NCBI RefSeq assembly: GCF_964063325.1 | Contig: NZ_OZ061316.1 | Coordinates: 1 to 64,000, forward strand | Length of the DNA: 64,000 bases | Origin: Hafnia alvei | GTDB taxonomy: Bacteria > Pseudomonadota > Gammaproteobacteria > Enterobacterales > Enterobacteriaceae | Reading direction: 5' to 3' | Part shown: piece after piece, positions 42,867-52,614 of the stretch | Layout of the letters: the number at the start of each line of letters is the position of its first letter | Position numbering within the stretch: the first letter of the stretch is position 1 | The notes under the pieces: generated by a model | Database searches by the model: none | What the model was told of the DNA's origin: nothing | Seen by the model: only the letters and a program-made list of their open reading frames with translations | Program-made: the position numbers and the translations under genes

Positions 42867-44528
42867 TTAGAAAGAAATACGTTTGTAATTTTGATACTCA
42901 GGCTTCCAAAAGGTATTTTCTAATTCATCCTTAAGTTCAAAAACAGTCATTTGTTTTGCGACACCATCCTCTACGCCAGCTAATGCAACAGCAATGGCTA
43001 TTTTTTTAGATATATCATGAATATTTGTCAATTCTGGTAATAGAGTACCCTCAGGATTTTCAATCATTGGAGATGATTCAGCAAGAACCTTACTAGCAGC
43101 AAGGAACATATTTTCCGTCACTCGTTTTGCTTTAGAGATCAAAACACCAAGGCCAAGTCCAGGAAAAATATATGAGTTATTACATTGGGATATAATATAT
43201 TTTTTTCCATTATAGATTACTGGTTGAAATGGACTACCTGTAGCAATAATTACATTTCCATCGGTCCACTCAATAATATCTTTTGGTACAGCCTCCACAC
43301 GAGATGTAGGGTTAGATAGTGGGAGTATAATCGGCATTGTGAAACTGGAATACATGGACTTAACAACCTCCTCGGTAAATAACCCAGGTACACCTGAAAC
43401 ACCAATCAAAATTGATGGCTGGATATGGGTTACCAGTTCTGCTAGATCCTTCCCATCAGGTGAGAATGAGAGGCTTTCCCTTGTGTGGGCTAATCTATAT
43501 TGAAAGTCCGTTAGCACTGGGGTATCTTTTAATATCAAGCCATCTTTGTCGACTAGAAATATATGACTTCTGGCTACATCCTCATCTAACCCATCATTCC
43601 TAAGTGCTGCAATGATTAGTTCAGCAATACCGCAGCCAGCAGAGCCCGCTCCGACGAACATAATTCTCTGTTCAGATAGTCGTATGTTATTATGAAGGCA
43701 TGCAGCAAGAATCGACCCTAACGCTACAGTTGCAGTTCCTTGAATATCGTCATTAAAACAACATAGTTTATCCTTATACATTTGAAGCAAAGGAGTTGCA
43801 TGCTTTAGAGCAAAATCTTCAAACTGTAGCAGTACCCCTGGCCAACGACGCTCAATAGAGGAGATAACCGTATCGATAAACTCATAATATTCAGAATCTA
43901 AAATACGCGGATGACGAGCTCCCATATATAGAGGGTTATTTAATAGTTCTTGGTTGTTTGTTCCGACATCTAGCATGATAGGCAAGCATTGGTGCGGAGG
44001 TATACCACCGCAAGCTGTATATAAAGATAATTTTCCGATAGGGATGCCCATGCCACCGATGCCCTGATCACCTAAGCCAAGAATACGTTCACCATCTGTG
44101 ATCACGATAATTTTTATTTCATCGCCAATAACATTACGAAGAATACTTTCAATTTTATTTCTATCTTCCCAAGAAATAAATAGCCCTCGATTCTTACGCC
44201 ATATTTCTGAAAAATGTTGGCAGGCATAGCCGACAGTTGGAGTGTAAATTAATGGGAGTGAGTCATCTATGTTTGATGTTATATAGTGATAAAATAGAAC
44301 TTCATTAGTATCTTGTAGATTCCTCAGAAAAATATGCCTAGCCTCATCAGTAGTAAACCGATTCAACTGAAATCGGATACGTTCACTTTGTTCATCTATC
44401 GATTCAACTACAGCAGGTACAAGTCCGTGAAGGTTGAATTCATCGCGCTCACTATTACTAAACGCGCTTCCCTTATTAAATGAAGTACAGCTTAGCAATG
44501 ATTGGCCTGAAAGATGAGTGTATCGCAT
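42867..44528 (-). CDS. maeA: NAD-dependent malic enzyme (MaeA/SfcA type)
   Basis: 553 residues from ATG 44528 (MRYTHLSG), preceded by AGGAG 7 bases upstream; the start at 44543 would lie before this ribosome site. The malic-enzyme N-domain has YTPTVGYACQHFSEIWRKNRGLF and the catalytic FNDDIQGTATVALGSI; the NAD domain has IMFVGAGSAGCGIAELI (GxGxxG-type) and LPLSNPTSRVEA. Converts L-malate to pyruvate and CO2 with reduction of NAD. With the DASS transporter it forms a malate-utilising unit. The reaction also consumes protons, so an acid-tolerance benefit is possible (inference). A homologue on a plasmid is unusual. Confidence 0.92.
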   Translation of the reverse strand: MRYTHLSGQSLLSCTSFNKGSAFSNSERDEFNLHGLVPAVVESIDEQSERIRFQLNRFTTDEARHIFLRNLQDTNEVLFYHYITSNIDDSLPLIYTPTVGYACQHFSEIWRKNRGLFISWEDRNKIESILRNVIGDEIKIIVITDGERILGLGDQGIGGMGIPIGKLSLYTACGGIPPHQCLPIMLDVGTNNQELLNNPLYMGARHPRILDSEYYEFIDTVISSIERRWPGVLLQFEDFALKHATPLLQMYKDKLCCFNDDIQGTATVALGSILAACLHNNIRLSEQRIMFVGAGSAGCGIAELIIAALRNDGLDEDVARSHIFLVDKDGLILKDTPVLTDFQYRLAHTRESLSFSPDGKDLAELVTHIQPSILIGVSGVPGLFTEEVVKSMYSSFTMPIILPLSNPTSRVEAVPKDIIEWTDGNVIIATGSPFQPVIYNGKKYIISQCNNSYIFPGLGLGVLISKAKRVTENMFLAASKVLAESSPMIENPEGTLLPELTNIHDISKKIAIAVALAGVEDGVAKQMTVFELKDELENTFWKPEYQNYKRISF

Positions 44529-44867
44529 TATAACTCCTACCATATAAATTAATTAAATAGCTTATTTTCTAAAAGGTATATTCACGATTTTCTTTTAGCA
44601 AGTAGTTTATAGTGGCTACTAATTAACCTATATAGTAGAATTGCATTCAAATTATGATTAATATGCGCAAGTGAAATAATAGCTGTGTAAAGTTAACAAA
44701 ATATCTCATGGAAAAACTATTTCTTATCATTTTTGATGTATGAATAAACAATTTCTTAGCATGTGTGTTATTTAAGGAGTAAGTGAAACCAAAAATGTAT
44801 TTTTCTTGGTATATGGGATCGAGGGACAGTGATGTAAAAAAGCAAGTTATGGAGATAACTTATTGTT

Positions 44868-45005
44868 TGTAATGAAATTAATTGATGTTGACTCTCCATT
44901 CAGAATGTCATCCGATAACGAAAACGTATAGTGGTCTAACATATTTATATAACTATGTTTAAGCGGGGATAACCTCGCCAGATGTACCTCCTACGGTATT
45001 TCACC
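44868..45005 (-). pseudogene. Tn3-family TnpA C-terminal scrap
   Basis: Leftward translation gives EVHLARLSPLKHSYINMLDH then YTFSLSDDILNGESTSINFI and TNNK, matching the tnpA end at 21680-21800 (EHLARLSPLIHGHINMLGHY). Only the last 40-45 codons remain. Sequence decay and AT shift suggest it is older than the copy at 20995. Confidence 0.75.
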
Positions 45006-46242
45006 CCACCGTTCACTATTCTCCAGTCAGAGATCTCGACGGAACAAAGAATCCTGAAAACGTTCCAGCAGGCACAACGAATAAACCCGCGCGTAGAATC
45101 CGGCCATCTCTGCCATAGATTAGGCGTTCTAGGGGCCAGAAGTGATTTGCTCTGGAACATCGTCGAGCATGCGTATTTTTGAGCCTTTCAGCTCGGTCAG
45201 ATAATGGATTATGGACAATGATTGTTGGCCCGCAGGGCCGGCTGAAAGTGTAAGTCACGCAACATCGCGGACAAGTGCTGGCAAAATGCCATATCTGATA
45301 ACCCAGAAAACCTAGTTATGAAGCCTTGATTGGCCAACATGAATGTGGCGCCTAGAAGCCATATCTTCTCAGAACAATGACCTCGACTGATTAATGCGTT
45401 GGTTTGAAGGTGTTTCTGGCGAGAGGCAATGTTAAGCAACATCACCCTAAAAAGGACATTATTTGAATATTAGTCTAATGCGACAGAGTACAACGTATGT
45501 ATTCTAATATCTGAGTAATGAATTTAAGCTATGAATTAGGAGTACTCTCATTTATACCACCTATGCTTAATTAAATTGTATCTTAAAAATTATTGAATTA
45601 AGTTTAACAAATGTTCATGATTAAATGTTAGATGTATGATATGAAAGGCTGAGATGGAATAGTTTACATTATTTTACAAATGGATCTTAACGTTAAAATA
45701 TTCGTTATATATTGTTTTGTTAATGTGTGTTTTTTATTTATTTTTATGATTTTCTACTTTTCAGATCAGATAAAAAATAAACAAATGAAAAACGACTGTA
45801 ATTGATTTTAAAACTCAGACAAACAAATAGAATATAACTTTCTTTTTTTTACAAAATCCTGTTACTTATCTAAAAACAAAAAAAAATAGCATCTTATCCT
45901 GTTTTTATCAAATTAATGGTCTGTATATTTGTTTTTTGTTTTTAATCATTATAATAAGCTAGACATGTGTCCCTTATGTCTATTGCATATATAGGTTCGA
46001 GAAAACAACAATGACAATACTGAGCTATATCCTCCCATGATATAGTGATATAAATATCAGATTGTTTTTCATTACAGAAACTTGCTATAGGGATATATAT
46101 TTTTATCTATATTCATACTCTGGTGAGTGTATATGTAAATCGTAACTTCAATGTCAAAGAATGGGGCAGATGGTTTTAATTTTAAAATGCATTTTTCTTA
46201 CTTAATATTCATTATTCTACATTATTAGCTATAGAGTTTTAT
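45006..46242. other. Non-coding region upstream of the intimin-like gene
   Basis: 45006-45440 is GC-richer, broken coding sequence continuing from the tnpA scrap (probably transposon-derived). 45450-46242 is very AT-rich, full of A and T runs, and should contain the adhesin promoter. No open gene found. Confidence 0.45.
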
Positions 46243-49200
46243 ATGAAAAAAGCCCCCCCTCCTTTTACCTCTGAAATCAAAATGGGTAGAAGATATATCC
46301 GCGCCATTGCACACCTGAATATCGGTATGCAGGTCGTATTTCCCTTGGCCCTGTCATTTACTCCGGTAATGGTTGCTCGAGCCGAAACAGAAGACAAAAA
46401 ATTCCTCACGACCAGCGCCCCAGCGAAAACTATTCCCTATGTGTTACAACCTGGGGATTCGATTGCTCAGATAGCAGAAAAATTTCACCTCACCGTGGCA
46501 CAGCTTAAAACGCTGAATCAATATCGAACCTTTGCCCACGGCTTTGAATCAGTGCGCGCTGGGGATGAGATCGACGTTCCCGTTCAATCCAAAAGCATCG
46601 CCACTGATGCTGGCAGTGATGACAGCGCAGCACTGGCTCAGCGTGCCCAGCAGGCCGGTCACTTTTTACAAAACAATCCCAACAGCGACAGCGCGAAAGA
46701 TTTGGCGCGCAGCCAAGCGTTGGGTGCAGCGAACAGCAAAGCGAATCAAGAAGTGGCCAGTTGGCTGAACGGCAAGGGAAAAGCGCGGGTAAAATTGGAT
46801 GCCGACCGTGATTTCTCACTAAAAAACTCTGAGCTGGATGTGCTGTATCCGCTGTGGGAAAACAACGCCCATCAGGTGTTTACGCAGGGTTCGGTGCATC
46901 ATACCGACAGCCGCAACCAGTCCAATCTGGGGTTGGGCTACCGCTATTTTGAAGGCACCTATTTGCTGGGCGCCAACACCTTCTTTGACCACGACTGGTC
47001 ACGCAGCCACTCGCGTTTAGGCCTCGGTGCCGAATATCAGCGCGATTTCCTCAAAGTGGCCGCCAACGCCTACATGCGTCTGACTAACTGGAAAAATTCA
47101 CCGGACTTCGATAACTACGAAGAACGCCCAGCCAACGGGTGGGACATTCGTACCGAAGGCTATTTACCTGCCTATCCGGGCATCGGCGGCAAGCTGGTGT
47201 ATGAACAGTATTACGGCGACCGCGTCGGACTGTTTGGTAAAGATAATCAGCAAAAAGATCCGGTAGCGGTGACGGCCGGCGTTAACTATTCGCCTTTCCC
47301 GCTGATGAAGTTCAACGTCGATCACCGCATGGGTAAAAGCAATCAAAACGACACCCGTTTCGGTATCGATCTGAACTATGTGTTTGGTGCGCCGTTAGGT
47401 CAGCAGTTGGATAGCAGCCTGTTGGCGGCGAGCCGCAGCTTGGCCGCGAATCGTTACGACTTTGTCGAACGTAACAACAACATCGTGTTGGAATACCGCA
47501 AAAAAGACACCATCAGCCTCCGGTTGGCCTCGCAAATCAGCGGCTACAGCGGTGAAAGTAAATCGCTGGGCGTGTCGGTCAACAGCACCAACGGCGTTGA
47601 GCGCATTGAGTGGACCGCGCCAGAACTGCTGAGTCAGGGCGGGCAGATTGTTCAGGTTTCTGAACAGCAGTTCAACGTGATCATTCCTGAATATCAATAC
47701 GGCAACGATGCCAACAACAGCTATGTGGTGAGCGGCGTTGCCTATGATAAATCCGGCAATGCATCGCCAAAAGCGGAAAGCTTAGTGGTTGTTGCCTCGG
47801 CTGCGGTGAGTACGGTTAACAGCATGCTAACCCCGATGGAGCTTCAGTTACCGAACGACGGTACCTCTACGGCTAAATTGACGCTGGTATTGCGTGATGC
47901 GAACAATCATCTCATCAGCGGTGTCGCCGATGACATCAAAACCACACTAAGTCCCGTGGGTCGCGGCCAGCCAGATGTCACGGTGAGTGCTTTTAGTGAA
48001 GACATGACCCGCATGGGCACCTATAACGCCACCGTCACGGCGGGCGAAAATATGGGTGAATATAAAATTACGCCTGAAATCCATAATGCCAAACTTGCGT
48101 CAGCGACGCTGTATGTCGGCAGAGCACCGGTGATCAGCGGTTTAATCATGAGCGGCAAGCTGGCGTTAGGCGAGCAGCTATCGGGTCATTATCAGTTCGA
48201 TAGTAACAGCGGCAATGCACAAGATGCCTCTCTTTACCAATGGGGCAATAAAGGGCAAACCACAGGGCTGAATGGCGCTGAGACCATCGTTACTTCAGGT
48301 AGCGTGCCGGGCTATACGCTGGTCGCCAGCGATGTTGGGCAGGTAAAAGAGCTGTCGGTTCAGGCGCGTAACGGGGTGGAAACCTTAGGGAATACGCTGA
48401 CGGTCACTACGGCTCCGGGCGATAGCGGCAACAACACCGAAGGTGGCGGAGAAGGCGGTGCGATCGTGGATGAAACCGCAGCACCAAGCATCAGCGATGT
48501 GACGATAAGCGGTAAGCTTTCGCTAGGTGAAGCGCTGAGCGGTCGTTACACCTTTGTGCCGCACACCGGCAACACAACCGATACGTCGGAATACCAGTGG
48601 GGCGTGGAAGGCACGACCGCAAGCGTAGTGGATAACGGCGGTGGAAAAGCGATCACTCAAAGCGGCGTGGTACCAAGCTATACCCTGCAAAGCAGCGATG
48701 CGGGTCAGGTGTTGGAAGTTTCTGTGCGGGCTAAAAACGCTGCCGATGTGTATGGCAACAGCGCCACGGTGACCACCGCGCAAACTGGCGGCGGCAACAA
48801 CACCGAGGGCGGTGGTGAAGGCGGCGTGATTGTTGATGAAACGGCAGCGCCAAGCATCAGCAGCGTGGCTATCAGCGGCAAGCTGGCGGTTGGCGAAGCA
48901 CTGAGCGGCAGCTACACCTTTGATGCCAAGACCGGTAACCCAACGGATACTTCCGAGTATCAGTGGGGCGCGAAAGGCTCAACCGCAAGCGTAGTGGAAA
49001 GCGGTGAAGGCAAAGCAATCAGCCAAAGCGGCGTAGTGCCAAGCTACACCTTACAAAGCAGCGATGCGGGTCAGGTATTGGAAGTTTCTGTGCGGGCTAA
49101 AAACGCTGCCGATGTGTATGGCAACAGCGCGACGGTGACCACCGCACAAACAGGCGGTGGCAACAACACCGAAGGCGGCGATGGCAACGGCAGTATCACC

Positions 49201-51687
49201 GATGAGCAGGCTGCACCAAGCATCAGCAACGTGGCTATCAGCGGCAAGCTGGCGGTTGGCGAAGCACTGAGCGGCAGCTACACCTTTGATGCCAAGACCG
49301 GTAACCCAACGGATACTTCCGAGTATCAGTGGGGCGCGAAAGGCTCAACCGCAAGCGTAGTGGAAAGCGGTGAAGGCAAAGCAATCAGCCAAAGCGGCGT
49401 AGTGCCAAGCTACACCTTACAAAGCAGCGATGCGGGTCAGGTATTGGAAGTTTCTGTGCGGGCTAAAAACGGTGCCGATGTGTATGGCAACAGCGCCACG
49501 GTAGACACCGCGCAAACGGGTGGCGGCAACAACACCGAGGGCGGTGGCGAAGAAGGTGCGATCGTTGATGAAACTGTAGCGCCAACCATCAGCAACGTGG
49601 CTATCAGCGGTAAATTGGCGGTCGGCGAAGCACTGAGCGGCAGCTACACCTTTGATGCCAAGACCGGCAACCCAGCGGATACTTCCGAGTATCAGTGGGG
49701 CGCCAAAGGCTCAACGGCGAGCGTAGTGGAAAGCGGTGAAGGCAAAGTAATCAGCCAAAGCGGCGTAGTGCCAAGCTACACCATCGACAGCAGCGATGTA
49801 GGTCAGGTGCTGGAAGTATCTGTGCGGGCTAAAAACGGTGCCGATGTGTATGGCAACAGCGCCACGGTAGACACCGCGCAAACGGGTGGCGGCAACAACA
49901 CCGAGGGCGGTGGCGAAGAAGGTGCGATCGTTGATGAAACTGTAGCGCCAACCATCAGCAACGTGGCTATCAGCGGTAAGCTGGCGGTCGGCGAAGCACT
50001 GAGCGGCAGCTACACCTTTGATGCCAAGACCGGTAACCCAACGGATACTTCCGAGTATCAGTGGGGCGCGAAAGGCTCAACCGCAAGCGTAGTGGAAAGC
50101 GGTGAAGGCAAAGCAATCAGCCAAAGCGGCGTGGTGCCAAGTTACACCATTGACAGCAGCGATGTGGGTCAGGTGTTGGAGATGTCCGTACGGGCTAAAA
50201 ACGGGGCTGATGTGTACGGTAACAGCGCTACGGTAGACACCGCACAAACAGGTGGCGGCAACAACACCGAGGGCGGTGGCGAAGAAGGTGCGATCGTTGA
50301 TGAAACTGTAGCGCCAACCATCAGCAACGTGGCTATCAGCGGTAAGCTGGCGGTCGGCGAAGCACTGAGCGGCAGCTACACCTTTGATGCTAAGACCGGC
50401 AATCCTGCAGACACGTCTGAGTACCAATGGGGCGTGGAAGGCACGACCGCTAACGCAGTCGAAAACGGTGAGGGCAAAGCGATTAGCCAAAGCGGCGTGG
50501 TACCGAGCTACACCTTACAAAGTAGCGATGCGGGTCAGGTGCTGGAAGTCTCAGTGCGAGCTAAAAACGCTGCCGATGTGTATGGCAACAGCGCCACGGT
50601 GAACACCGCACAAACAGGCGGCGGCAATAACACCGAGGGCGGTGGTGAAGGTGGTGCGATCGTTGATGAAACCGCAGCGCCAAGCATCAGTGACGTGGCG
50701 ATTAGCGGTAAGTTGGCGGTCGGCGAAGCGCTGAGCGGCAGCTACACCTTTGATGCCAAGACCGGTAACCCAACGGATACTTCCGAGTATCAGTGGGGCG
50801 CCAAAGGCTCAACGGCAAGCGTAGTGGAAAGCGGTGAAGGCAAAGCAATCAGCCAAAGCGGCGTAGTGCCAAGCTACACCATCGACAGCAGCGATGCGGG
50901 TCAGGTGTTAGAAATGTCGGTGCGGGCTAAAAATGGTGCAGGCATAGCTGGTAATGCTAAAACTATTAATACGGCTCAAGCTGGCGATGGTAATAACACC
51001 AATGGTGGTAAAGATGGTACGGTGGTAGAACCATATAAATTTACTGTAAATCCTAGTAGCAGAACTATTGGTGAAACACTGCAATATCAGTATTCGTTAA
51101 CTGCTACTGCATATGGGGAACAAGTGAATGTACCTAACAGTGCTATTACATGGTCCTCTAGTAAAAATAATGTTGCGACAATTGATTCATCAGGGCTAGT
51201 TAGCGCTAAAACTGAGGGAAGTACAGTAATTACAGCTGTTGGCACATATAATTCCGAGCCTTTCAATGTCTCGTCAGATCTAACTGTGGCTCCACTAGAA
51301 TATTCATCCCTATATGGGACTAGTGGTACAAACAATGCTACTGTTGTGGTGACTCCTCCAGACTACAGTATTGAAATGCAATGTGGTGAAATAGTCGATG
51401 GCATGGGCTCTATTGGAGGAACAGGTGGAGCACGAGAAATTATCGATAGTACAGATAATGTAACAAAAATTACGACAACTACAGGTAAGTGGGATAATAA
51501 ATATATTGTTGGAAAGATTGTATTTACTTATAAAAATGGCTCAACCAAAACTTGCGGTCGTGCAGAGAACGTTATTGAAAATATCGAAAATGTTTACCAG
51601 ATACCAGATAACTACAGACTACAAGGATACAAGGCACATGGTGATGCGTATGTTAATGGGGTTCAATATATTATTGTGTTGAAATAA
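46243..51687 (+). CDS. Intimin/invasin-family inverse autotransporter
   Basis: 1814 residues. Order: a long basic N-terminus and signal (MQVVFPLALSFTPVMVARAE), a LysM domain about 65-120 (YVLQPGDSIAQIAEKFHLTVAQLKTLNQ), an intimin beta-barrel about 180-440 (FTQGSVHHTDSRNQSNLGLG, YRYFEGTYLLGANTFFDHDW, GWDIRTEGYLPAYPGIGGKL), an Ig-like domain about 440-520, a Big1 domain about 520-625 (LQLPNDGTSTAKLTLVLRDA), eight 122-residue Ig-like repeats about 628-1589, a Big2 domain about 1600-1685 (ITWSSSKNNVATIDSSGLVS), and a C-terminal domain about 1690-1814 that looks lectin-like. Passenger exported C-terminally. Codon use in the last 700 bases is distinctly more AT-rich than the repeats. Confidence 0.94.
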   Translation: MKKAPPPFTSEIKMGRRYIRAIAHLNIGMQVVFPLALSFTPVMVARAETEDKKFLTTSAPAKTIPYVLQPGDSIAQIAEKFHLTVAQLKTLNQYRTFAHGFESVRAGDEIDVPVQSKSIATDAGSDDSAALAQRAQQAGHFLQNNPNSDSAKDLARSQALGAANSKANQEVASWLNGKGKARVKLDADRDFSLKNSELDVLYPLWENNAHQVFTQGSVHHTDSRNQSNLGLGYRYFEGTYLLGANTFFDHDWSRSHSRLGLGAEYQRDFLKVAANAYMRLTNWKNSPDFDNYEERPANGWDIRTEGYLPAYPGIGGKLVYEQYYGDRVGLFGKDNQQKDPVAVTAGVNYSPFPLMKFNVDHRMGKSNQNDTRFGIDLNYVFGAPLGQQLDSSLLAASRSLAANRYDFVERNNNIVLEYRKKDTISLRLASQISGYSGESKSLGVSVNSTNGVERIEWTAPELLSQGGQIVQVSEQQFNVIIPEYQYGNDANNSYVVSGVAYDKSGNASPKAESLVVVASAAVSTVNSMLTPMELQLPNDGTSTAKLTLVLRDANNHLISGVADDIKTTLSPVGRGQPDVTVSAFSEDMTRMGTYNATVTAGENMGEYKITPEIHNAKLASATLYVGRAPVISGLIMSGKLALGEQLSGHYQFDSNSGNAQDASLYQWGNKGQTTGLNGAETIVTSGSVPGYTLVASDVGQVKELSVQARNGVETLGNTLTVTTAPGDSGNNTEGGGEGGAIVDETAAPSISDVTISGKLSLGEALSGRYTFVPHTGNTTDTSEYQWGVEGTTASVVDNGGGKAITQSGVVPSYTLQSSDAGQVLEVSVRAKNAADVYGNSATVTTAQTGGGNNTEGGGEGGVIVDETAAPSISSVAISGKLAVGEALSGSYTFDAKTGNPTDTSEYQWGAKGSTASVVESGEGKAISQSGVVPSYTLQSSDAGQVLEVSVRAKNAADVYGNSATVTTAQTGGGNNTEGGDGNGSITDEQAAPSISNVAISGKLAVGEALSGSYTFDAKTGNPTDTSEYQWGAKGSTASVVESGEGKAISQSGVVPSYTLQSSDAGQVLEVSVRAKNGADVYGNSATVDTAQTGGGNNTEGGGEEGAIVDETVAPTISNVAISGKLAVGEALSGSYTFDAKTGNPADTSEYQWGAKGSTASVVESGEGKVISQSGVVPSYTIDSSDVGQVLEVSVRAKNGADVYGNSATVDTAQTGGGNNTEGGGEEGAIVDETVAPTISNVAISGKLAVGEALSGSYTFDAKTGNPTDTSEYQWGAKGSTASVVESGEGKAISQSGVVPSYTIDSSDVGQVLEMSVRAKNGADVYGNSATVDTAQTGGGNNTEGGGEEGAIVDETVAPTISNVAISGKLAVGEALSGSYTFDAKTGNPADTSEYQWGVEGTTANAVENGEGKAISQSGVVPSYTLQSSDAGQVLEVSVRAKNAADVYGNSATVNTAQTGGGNNTEGGGEGGAIVDETAAPSISDVAISGKLAVGEALSGSYTFDAKTGNPTDTSEYQWGAKGSTASVVESGEGKAISQSGVVPSYTIDSSDAGQVLEMSVRAKNGAGIAGNAKTINTAQAGDGNNTNGGKDGTVVEPYKFTVNPSSRTIGETLQYQYSLTATAYGEQVNVPNSAITWSSSKNNVATIDSSGLVSAKTEGSTVITAVGTYNSEPFNVSSDLTVAPLEYSSLYGTSGTNNATVVVTPPDYSIEMQCGEIVDGMGSIGGTGGAREIIDSTDNVTKITTTTGKWDNKYIVGKIVFTYKNGSTKTCGRAENVIENIENVYQIPDNYRLQGYKAHGDAYVNGVQYIIVLK
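48127..51010 (+). repeat. Eight tandem 366-bp Ig-like repeats in the inverse autotransporter
   Basis: Units begin near 48127 (divergent), 48488, 48851, 49217, 49583, 49949, 50315 and 50681; the regular spacing is 366 bases (122 residues). Each starts with a strand like ISNVAISGKLAVGEALSGSY and ends with a G/N/E-rich linker TGGGNNTEGG. Units 3 to 8 are nearly identical in long blocks, showing recent duplication or gene conversion. Confidence 0.93.
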
Positions 51688-51736
51688 GATAACTTCATTC
51701 TAGTCTGTTTTAAATCAAAGTAATGCCTAAAGAGTG

Positions 51737-51775
51737 GCCCTCCCTATGCTGATGTACAAAATTGCTTGGGAGGGC
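51737..51775 (+). terminator. Hairpin after the intimin-like gene
   Basis: Perfect 8-bp stem GCCCTCCC / GGGAGGGC with a 23-base loop, 50 bases after the stop. No clear U-run follows (TATGAAAAAA), so it may only be an mRNA 3' barrier. Confidence 0.5.
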
Positions 51776-51845
51776 TATGAAAAAATGGCCTAATCGAAAT
51801 TTTTTATTACACCACTTAAATAAGTAGGTGTTAAATGATTCAGAA

Positions 51846-52274
51846 ATGAGTGTTAGTGTGAAAAATAAAATTATTTCGTTCCTGTTTATGGCAGCTCATT
51901 TCTCGTGCTTTGCCCAATCCGATGTTAATCTAGCCTTTCATATGGGACTCGGTGCCAATGGGCATTATGAAATTGGCGGAACTATGGAAAATAACAGCTC
52001 AGAAACGTTGCCATATAGCGCGGTGACTTATATCACAATTGATAAAAACTGTGTGCCAAGCGGTGCGAAAATAGCGAATCTTGGCCCAATAAAAGCCAAT
52101 GGCTCGTTGGAATTTAGGATCCCCGTTAAGGGCATATTATCCTCATACCGCATTTTAAGCGTATCGGCTTGGAATGATATGGGGGTTCCCGTCGATGTTG
52201 ATGACAAAACGGCGGAGGTCATTAAAAGCCGAGATGCGGAGTTTATGAAGAGCTGCAAGATAAAACGAAAATAA
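51846..52274 (+). CDS. Small secreted protein downstream of the adhesin
   Basis: 142 residues from ATG 51846; a GTG at 51858 would begin the more compact signal KNKIISFLFMAAHFSCFAQS. After the signal, a single beta-rich domain of about 115 residues (YEIGGTMENNSSETLPYSAV, TYITIDKNC, LGPIKANGSLEFRIPVKG) that looks like the FxLYD type of Ig-like fold. One more cysteine near the C-terminus (KSCKI) could pair with KNC. 158 bases after the intimin-like gene, same direction, so possibly a partner. Function unknown. Confidence 0.65.
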   Translation: MSVSVKNKIISFLFMAAHFSCFAQSDVNLAFHMGLGANGHYEIGGTMENNSSETLPYSAVTYITIDKNCVPSGAKIANLGPIKANGSLEFRIPVKGILSSYRILSVSAWNDMGVPVDVDDKTAEVIKSRDAEFMKSCKIKRK

Positions 52275-52614
52275 TAGCTAATTGAATTGCAATATTATTC
52301 TTATAAGGGATAAGTACACTACATTGAAAATATAGCATTATTTAAGATTGTTAATGGGAGTGATTTTTTAATGCTAAAAAAGTAATTTTCAGCAAGATTA
52401 ACTATTAAATATTCACTTATGGAAAGAAGGTGTGAATGCTGTCATAACTGATAGTTATATAACAATGAGTGGATGAGATAATATTGAAAATAGAACATAT
52501 AATATGTAATAATGTGGTCTATAATGTTTTTGACAAATTAACGTCTCACGACCACTAGAGGAGCTAACTATAAAATAGTTAGTACGTAAAAACGATCATT
52601 TATAGAACTTGATA
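52275..52614. other. Intergenic region, nothing recognised
   Basis: 340 AT-rich bases; contains the likely promoter of the channel gene but no gene or strong hairpin. Confidence 0.4.

Noticed and set aside
44529..44760. Sigma-54 (-24/-12) promoter for the malic enzyme operon
   Set aside because: Looked for GCAA-N5-GTGCC on the plus strand; only partial matches such as AGCAAG...AGTGGC with wrong spacing were found.
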